Source of the DNA: an uncultured Clostridia bacterium
GTDB taxonomy: Bacteria > Bacillota > Clostridia > Oscillospirales > Acutalibacteraceae
Direction: 5' to 3'
Assembly: GCA_946041635.1 (NCBI GenBank)
Contig: CAMGDG010000009.1
Location: forward strand, 1-33,049
DNA: 33,049 nucleotides
Shown: positions 27,644-33,049 of the stretch, piece after piece
Position numbering within the stretch: the stretch's first letter is position 1
How the letters are laid out: every line of letters begins with the position of its first letter
Program-made: the position numbers and the translations under genes
Notes under the pieces: generated by a model
Seen by the model: only the letters and a program-made list of their open reading frames with translations
Databases searched by the model: none
Told to the model about the DNA's origin: nothing

Positions 27644-28495
27644 ATGTCAGAAACAAGAAACTGCATTACCCATGAAAAAATGCCGTCAAAAATAAAAGAA
27701 GCCGTTTGCATTGATACAAACCGTGTTTACGATTCCTGCGCCGATAAGGACTGCCTTGAAGACCTGCGTGTGTATTTTACAGATTCGGCACAGTGTATCA
27801 TTGACAGAGCAACAAATATTCGGTGCAGAGGAAGCGAAGTACTTAACGCATTTATCGAGGTGGAAAAAGTCCCCTTTAACAGAGGCTTTTACTCCGTCGA
27901 TATTACCTACTTTTTCAAGGTTTGCCTTGATGTGTTCTGCGGTCCTGCAAATCCCCCCACAACGGTAGAGGGGCTTGCAACATTCTCAAAGAAATGTATC
28001 CTCTACGGCTCGGAGGGCAATGTTAAGGTATTTTCATCGGAATTTTCATGCGATGAAATCGACCGCCAGCTTGATATGGTCAGCACAAATCCCAAGGCAA
28101 AGGTGCAAACCGTTGACCCCATTTGCCTTGAAGCGAAGCTTTGCCGCCCCCATGACTGCTGCAATATGTCCGACTACTGCTGCAAGCCCTCACGAATTCC
28201 CCGCTCTGTATGCCGCTGCTTTGACGGAGATTTTGACTGCTGTGACCGTGAGCCCGAAAAAGCCGTTACAGTCACTCTGGGAATTTTCACAATCGTACAG
28301 TTGGAACGGGATGTTCAGATGCTCATTCCCGCATACGATTTCTGCATACCAAACAAGGAGTGTAAGTGCGAAACAGACAATCCCTGCGACGCTTTCCGCA
28401 AGATTCAGTTCCCGGTGGATGAGTTTTTCCCACCCAAGGAGGGCTGTCTTAAAGACTGCTTCCCCACTAACAATACCTGCGGCTGCGGTGAATAA
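27644..28495 (+). CDS. cysteine-rich protein of unknown function (possible spore-associated protein)
   Basis: 283 aa with 28 Cys; CC pairs and C-terminal CGCGE; GGGAGG upstream of ATG. Confidence 0.75.
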   Translation: MSETRNCITHEKMPSKIKEAVCIDTNRVYDSCADKDCLEDLRVYFTDSAQCIIDRATNIRCRGSEVLNAFIEVEKVPFNRGFYSVDITYFFKVCLDVFCGPANPPTTVEGLATFSKKCILYGSEGNVKVFSSEFSCDEIDRQLDMVSTNPKAKVQTVDPICLEAKLCRPHDCCNMSDYCCKPSRIPRSVCRCFDGDFDCCDREPEKAVTVTLGIFTIVQLERDVQMLIPAYDFCIPNKECKCETDNPCDAFRKIQFPVDEFFPPKEGCLKDCFPTNNTCGCGE

Positions 28496-28507
28496 CAGCA
28501 TAAATTT

Positions 28508-28545
28508 AAGCCGCTCCGAGGGGTTTTTCCCTTGGGGCGGCTTTT
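28508..28545. terminator. intrinsic terminator between convergent genes
   Basis: AAGCCGCTCCgAGGGgtttttCCCTtGGGGCGGCTTTT. Confidence 0.85.
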
Positions 28546-28557
28546 CTGATTCTTTAA

Positions 28558-30972
28558 TTATTTCTCAAATACGGATTTTGTATGCCAGATATTCTCTGCA
28601 TACTCATTTATTGCACGGTCGGCGGCAAAACGGCCTGCGCCTGAAATGTTCATAAGGGACATTCTGTTCCAATTATCTCTGTCAAGATAATCCTTTGCAA
28701 TTCTCTGCTGAGTGTTTCTGTAATCCTCAAAATCAGCCAGAACCATATAAGGGTCGTGGTGGATTATTGACGATGTAACTTCGTGGAAGAACTTTCCGCC
28801 GATACCCTTCTGATTTGCAAAGTCAAGAATCTTATGAATTTCTGCGTTGTTGTTGTAGTAACTCTGGGGATCGTAGCCTCTCTTTTTGAGTTGTTCAACC
28901 TCGGGAGTGCTCATACCGAAGATATAAATATTATCCTTACCTACTGCGTCGAAAATCTCAACATTTGCGCCGTCCATTGTGCCGAGGGTAACGGCGCCGT
29001 TAAGCATAAGCTTCATATTACCCGTACCGCTTGCCTCTGTTCCCGCAAGGGAAATCTGCTCGGAAATATCCGCTGAGGGCATAAGCTTTTCGGCAAGTGT
29101 TACATTGTAATCTTCAACATAAACAACTTTAAGTCTGCCCTTAACATCGGGGTCGTTATTTATCACATCGGCAAGGGCGCAGATAAAGGAGATAATCTTT
29201 TTGGCAACGAAATAACCCGAAGCCGCCTTTGCGCCGAAAATATAGGTGTGGGGAATAAACTCACCGTTGGGATTTTCTTTAATTGCAAGGTATTCGGAAA
29301 GAATATTGAGTGCGTTAAGGTGCTGACGCTTATACTCGTGAAGTCTTTTTACCTGAACATCAAAAATTGAATCGGGGTCAAGCTCTACGCCGTTGTGCTT
29401 CAACACATATTTTGCAAATTCTTCTTTGTTTGCACGCTTAATCTTGCCTAACTCTTCCAAAACAGCCTTGTCGTCCTTATACTTTCTCAAATCAAGGAGC
29501 GTATCCGCATTTTTAACATAGCCGTCACCGATAAGCTCCGTAAGAAGTGCGGAAAGCTTGGGGTTTGACTGACAAAGCCAGCGGCGGTGTGCAATACCGT
29601 TTGTAACATTTGTAAACTTGTTGGGTGTGAGGGCATAGAAATCGGAGAATACCGTATCTTTAAGAATATCGCTGTGGAGAGCGGAAACACCGTTTACGCA
29701 ATGTGAGCCTGCAACGCAAAGGTTTGCCATTCTCACAACGCCGTTTGAAATAATCGCCATTCTCTCAACTGTGTCGGCATTGCCTGTTCCCTGCCATACA
29801 AATGAACGGAAGCGGTTGTCAATTTCCTTTGTGATTTGCCAGATTCTGGGCATAAGTCTTTTGTAAAGGTCCTCGGGCCAACATTCGAGCGCCTCTTTCA
29901 TAACCGTGTGGTTTGTATATGCCACGGTATTTGTAACAATGTTCCATGCGTCGTCCCAGCCGTAGCCGCACTCGTCAAGAAGAATACGCATAAGCTCGGG
30001 GATAGCCATTGTGGGGTGAGTATCGTTAATATGGATTGCAACCTTTTGCGCAAAGTTATCCATTGTGCCGAATTCACGGAGATGGTGCTGAACAATATCC
30101 TGAATTGAGGCGGAAACAAGGAAATACTGCTGACGAAGTCTTAATGACTTGCCCTCGGGGTGATTATCGGCAGGATAAAGCACCTTGCTTATAACCTCTG
30201 CCATGGCGTTGCGCTCCATAGCACGCATATAGTCACCCTGATTAAAGAGCGTCATATCAAGACCGGGAGCCTTTGCCGACCACAGACGAAGCACGGAAAC
30301 ACCCTTGCCGTCCTTACCCGCAACATGCATATCATAGGGGATAGCCTGAATTGTGCTTGCGTTTTCAAGCTCAACATGGTGGTAGGGTCCCTCCCATGTA
30401 TCTTTTACATTACCTTCAAACTTTACCTCGAAGGCGCTTTCTTCATGGGGAACTAACCATACCTCGCCGCCGGGGAGCCAGAAATCGGGAAGCTCTGTCT
30501 GCCAGCCGTCAACGATTTTCTGCTTGAAAATACCGTATTCATAAAGAATGGAATAACCCTTTGCCACATAGCCCTGAGTTGCAAGGCCGTCAAGATAACA
30601 GGCGGCAAGACGGCCCAGACCGCCGTTGCCGAGGCCTGCGTCGGGCTCACAGTCATAAATACTTTCCATCTTTACGCCGTAATCCTTTAAAACGCTTTCA
30701 AAAACGCTTGTGAGATTAAGGTTATAAAGGTTATTTTTAAGGGAGCGTCCCATAAGGAACTCCATGCAGAGATAATAAACTCTCTTTGTTCCCTTTTGAG
30801 AGCCTTTTTTTGAAAATTCTGCTCTGCCTTGGCTCATCATATCTCTGACTATAAGCGAAATAGCCTTATAGAACTGCTCATTGGTAGCCTCCTTGGGGCT
30901 TACGCCTATAAAGTGGGAAAGCTTTGACTCCACAAGCTCCTTTGCTTGCTTCTTTGTAAGCGAATAATTCAT
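28558..30972 (-). CDS. glgP: glycogen/starch/alpha-glucan phosphorylase
   Basis: YYLCMEFLMGRSLKNNL; DAGLGNGGLGRLAACYLDG; EASGTGNMKLMLNGAVTLGTMDGANVEI (PLP region). Confidence 0.96.
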   Translation of the reverse strand: MNYSLTKKQAKELVESKLSHFIGVSPKEATNEQFYKAISLIVRDMMSQGRAEFSKKGSQKGTKRVYYLCMEFLMGRSLKNNLYNLNLTSVFESVLKDYGVKMESIYDCEPDAGLGNGGLGRLAACYLDGLATQGYVAKGYSILYEYGIFKQKIVDGWQTELPDFWLPGGEVWLVPHEESAFEVKFEGNVKDTWEGPYHHVELENASTIQAIPYDMHVAGKDGKGVSVLRLWSAKAPGLDMTLFNQGDYMRAMERNAMAEVISKVLYPADNHPEGKSLRLRQQYFLVSASIQDIVQHHLREFGTMDNFAQKVAIHINDTHPTMAIPELMRILLDECGYGWDDAWNIVTNTVAYTNHTVMKEALECWPEDLYKRLMPRIWQITKEIDNRFRSFVWQGTGNADTVERMAIISNGVVRMANLCVAGSHCVNGVSALHSDILKDTVFSDFYALTPNKFTNVTNGIAHRRWLCQSNPKLSALLTELIGDGYVKNADTLLDLRKYKDDKAVLEELGKIKRANKEEFAKYVLKHNGVELDPDSIFDVQVKRLHEYKRQHLNALNILSEYLAIKENPNGEFIPHTYIFGAKAASGYFVAKKIISFICALADVINNDPDVKGRLKVVYVEDYNVTLAEKLMPSADISEQISLAGTEASGTGNMKLMLNGAVTLGTMDGANVEIFDAVGKDNIYIFGMSTPEVEQLKKRGYDPQSYYNNNAEIHKILDFANQKGIGGKFFHEVTSSIIHHDPYMVLADFEDYRNTQQRIAKDYLDRDNWNRMSLMNISGAGRFAADRAINEYAENIWHTKSVFEK

Positions 30973-31137
30973 ACAAATCCTCCAAAAAAATTTATAAAAA
31001 GCATTAAAAATTAAAGTCTGTTTGTTTATTTTACACTAAAATACAGCTTTTTTCAACTGTAATAAAGAAATTTTTAAAAAATGTATTTCTTTCCTATATA
31101 ACATATGTCTGTTTTTCTTTATTTTGGGAGGTTTTAC

Positions 31138-31169
31138 AAAAAATCGGCAGGTAAACTACCTGCCGATTT
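31138..31169 (-). terminator. intrinsic terminator of the lipoprotein gene
   Basis: minus strand AAATCGGCAGGTAgttTACCTGCCGATTTTTT. Confidence 0.85.
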
Positions 31170-31183
31170 ATATGCTGCTTATT

Positions 31184-32173
31184 TTATGCGTAATTCTGAT
31201 AACCGGCCTTTACCCAGATAATTCTGAAAGTATTTCCGTTTCTTATGTAGAAATCGCTTCCCGTACTGTTTTTACCTGTGTATTGCTTAAAGGCGTTAAG
31301 GTTGCCGTTTTTATCGGTAACGGCTTTAAGGCCTTTTTCAATACCGTTTGCCATAGCGGTATCCTTTGCATTAAGTGTCATTTCCATTACGCAAACCTTG
31401 GGATCGCAATATCCGAACTGGAAGCCCGTAAGCCACCAATGCTCCTGGAGTTTGCGCTCAAACGCAGGGGCTTTTCTGTTGAAATCGCCTACGGATTTAT
31501 AAAACTTAAAATGCATTTCAAGCAGGTTTTCGTCAGAAGCGCACTCATAGAATTCAGACGAGGTATCGTTGGGGTTCTTTGTGTAAACGCCCATCTCGCC
31601 GCCTGCAAGAACACCGTACTGACCTTTCCAGCACTGAATTCTCCAAAGCAAGCCCTGGTAAACAAAATCAACCTTTATTGTGGTGTATCTCATATTGGCA
31701 TAAACTGCCGCCTCGTCATATGCGTCGCCGAAGCCGAAATGGCGCTGCCATGGATTAAGCGTTGAATAGAAAATGCCCTGCTCCTCATCATATTCATAGC
31801 CCAAGGCTTTAACTGTTCTGATAACATCCTCTGTTGTGAGCTGTGTTGAAGTAGCGTTCTGATTTCCGCCGGAGGTATTTCCGCCCGAGGTGTTGCCGCC
31901 GGAGGTGTTTCCGCCGGAAGTATTGCCGCCGGTAGGAGCTTCCGCAGCGGTAGTGCTTTCGTCACCGGAAGAAGGCTCGGTGCTTTCGGGGTCTTCAAGG
32001 AGCAACTCATCAAAATCTATTAAATCGCCGGTGTCGCCGGGACCCTCAACAGAATCGGGCTTTGTAACTTCGGGAGTTTTTTCTCCGCCGCCCTTTCCGC
32101 AAGCGGCAAGGCAGGTACACATCAAAACAACGGCAGTAATCCCCGCAATAATTCTCAAAATTCTTAATTTCAT
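31184..32173 (-). CDS. lipoprotein with low-complexity Gly-Asn-Thr-Ser linker and C-terminal domain of unknown function
   Basis: Signal peptide and lipobox VVLMCTCLAAC; ATG at 32173 behind GGAGG (track starts at 32203). Confidence 0.85.
   Translation of the reverse strand: MKLRILRIIAGITAVVLMCTCLAACGKGGGEKTPEVTKPDSVEGPGDTGDLIDFDELLLEDPESTEPSSGDESTTAAEAPTGGNTSGGNTSGGNTSGGNTSGGNQNATSTQLTTEDVIRTVKALGYEYDEEQGIFYSTLNPWQRHFGFGDAYDEAAVYANMRYTTIKVDFVYQGLLWRIQCWKGQYGVLAGGEMGVYTKNPNDTSSEFYECASDENLLEMHFKFYKSVGDFNRKAPAFERKLQEHWWLTGFQFGYCDPKVCVMEMTLNAKDTAMANGIEKGLKAVTDKNGNLNAFKQYTGKNSTGSDFYIRNGNTFRIIWVKAGYQNYA
31866..31932 (-). repeat. 15-bp tandem repeat (about 4.5 copies) encoding GGNTS
   Basis: ccgccggaggtattt / ccgcccgaggtgttg / ccgccggaggtgttt / ccgccggaagtattg / ccgccgg. 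Confidence 0.9.
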
Positions 32174-32345
32174 CTTTTTCCCTCCAAGACTTTCAAAAGA
32201 CAAATTAGTTTGTATATTATATTATGACATAATCTCAACACAATGTCAAATAAAAATACTTGCGCCGATACTCTATGCTTTATATAATTTTATGCCTGTT
32301 TATTTCCGCAAACGAGCAAAAACCGTGCATATTGTGATGTGGGTA

Positions 32346-32504
32346 GCGTCCCCTACAAGGCAACTATAATTTTTTGCGAACTTGTAGGGGCGGGTCTCTG
32401 TGCCCGCCCGATAGTTTTACTGTAATTTGGCGGCGGGAGCAAGCTCCCGCCCTACCCGGATATAATTGGTTTTGGGTTGATTTTACGGTTATTTGTAGAG
32501 GACG
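32346..32504. repeat. intergenic hairpin-repeat array D
   Basis: GCGTCCCCTACAAGG fragment (32346-32360); TTGTAGGGGCGGGTCTCTGTGCCCGCCCG (32382-32410); GGCGGGAGCAAGCTCCCGCCCTACC (32432-32456); TTTGTAGAGGACG fragment (32492-32504). Confidence 0.85.
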
Positions 32505-32536
32505 AAAAAAATTGCCCCCTCGAAAGAGGGGGCGAT
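32505..32536 (-). terminator. intrinsic terminator of the dockerin gene
   Basis: minus strand GCCCCCTCtttcGAGGGGGCaattttttt. Confidence 0.85.
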
Positions 32537-32583
32537 AAATTTTTGCGCTTGTTTTTTTGCGATTGTTTTTTGCGATTATTTAA

Positions 32584-33049
32584 TTAAGCTACTGTTTTTT
32601 GTGCAATCTCCGTATAACCTTTTATGGAGAGGTCAACTGCCATTGCATCGTAGGCGTCATAAGCACCGTCACGGGTTACATCTGCCGCCATAGCAAGCCA
32701 TTTATTATCGAGCTTTGCGTTTGCGTTTGCCGCATTTTTCAAAATAGTGTAGTCATCAGCATCGCAAAGTCCGTCGCCGTTAACATCGCCGTAAAGGACA
32801 ACCGTTACGGTTTTAATTTCCGCATTTGTGGTACGGTCATAGAATGTGATTGTTGCGCCCGTGCCCACAAGGTCGGTATCGGTGAGTGCTACGCCGTTTA
32901 TATTCTTAATTGCCACATACATATCCGATGTGTTCAATTCCGCGATGCAGTCGGATGCCGTATTTGCACCCAAAATCAAGCCTTCGGCGTGCAGATCCGC
33001 CTCAATAATCACAATGCTCTTTTCGGCACCGCACATATCGCAAACACCG
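32584..33049 (-). CDS. C-terminal part of a dockerin type I-like protein (truncated by the window edge)
   Basis: YGDVNGDGLCDADDYTILKN...AADVTRDGAYDAYDAMAVDLSIKGY repeat pair; the frame stays open past 33036 as ...GVCDMCGAEKS. Confidence 0.8.
   Translation of the reverse strand, partial: GVCDMCGAEKSIVIIEADLHAEGLILGANTASDCIAELNTSDMYVAIKNINGVALTDTDLVGTGATITFYDRTTNAEIKTVTVVLYGDVNGDGLCDADDYTILKNAANANAKLDNKWLAMAADVTRDGAYDAYDAMAVDLSIKGYTEIAQKTVA

Noticed and set aside
27975-28655. 226-aa plus-strand ORF overlapping the Cys-rich gene
   Set aside because: Out-of-frame overlap extending through the terminator into glgP; no ribosome-binding site or plausible fold.
31124-31765. 213-aa plus-strand ORF antisense to the lipoprotein gene
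   Set aside because: Crosses the terminator hairpin and mirrors the lipoprotein frame; likely spurious.

Overview
Window from what looks like a Clostridia (Oscillospiraceae/Ruminococcaceae-like) chromosome, densely packed with mostly housekeeping genes. Minus-strand unit: cca, TSCPD protein, rsmA, aminotransferase, patatin. Plus: proB-proA, a membrane protein and prfB. Minus: rpsO-pnp, mreB-mreC-mreD-PBP2 and an isolated 5S rRNA gene. Plus: S-adenosylhomocysteine hydrolase-like gene, RING/DUF2628-like membrane protein, galU. Minus: SPFH/NfeD/DUF1836-like genes and a GGDEF protein. Plus: a Cys-rich protein. Minus: glycogen phosphorylase, a lipoprotein with a Gly-Asn-Thr-Ser repeat linker, and an edge-truncated dockerin-type protein. 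No CRISPR array, tRNA, transposase or obvious defence operon was seen. The most unusual structure is non-coding: four intergenic arrays (about 9663-9795, 22837-22989, 23915-24142, 32346-32504) built from a family of GC-rich hairpins sharing a TTGTAGGG/CCCTAC edge, with exact 29-nt copies, a two-hairpin element with conserved 50-bp phasing, and shared AT-rich linkers. Other candidates are an rpsO leader structure, a frameshift-free prfB, a Lys/Pro repeat-tailed membrane protein, a short-C-terminus SAHH, and a Cys-rich protein behind a sporulation-sigma-like promoter.
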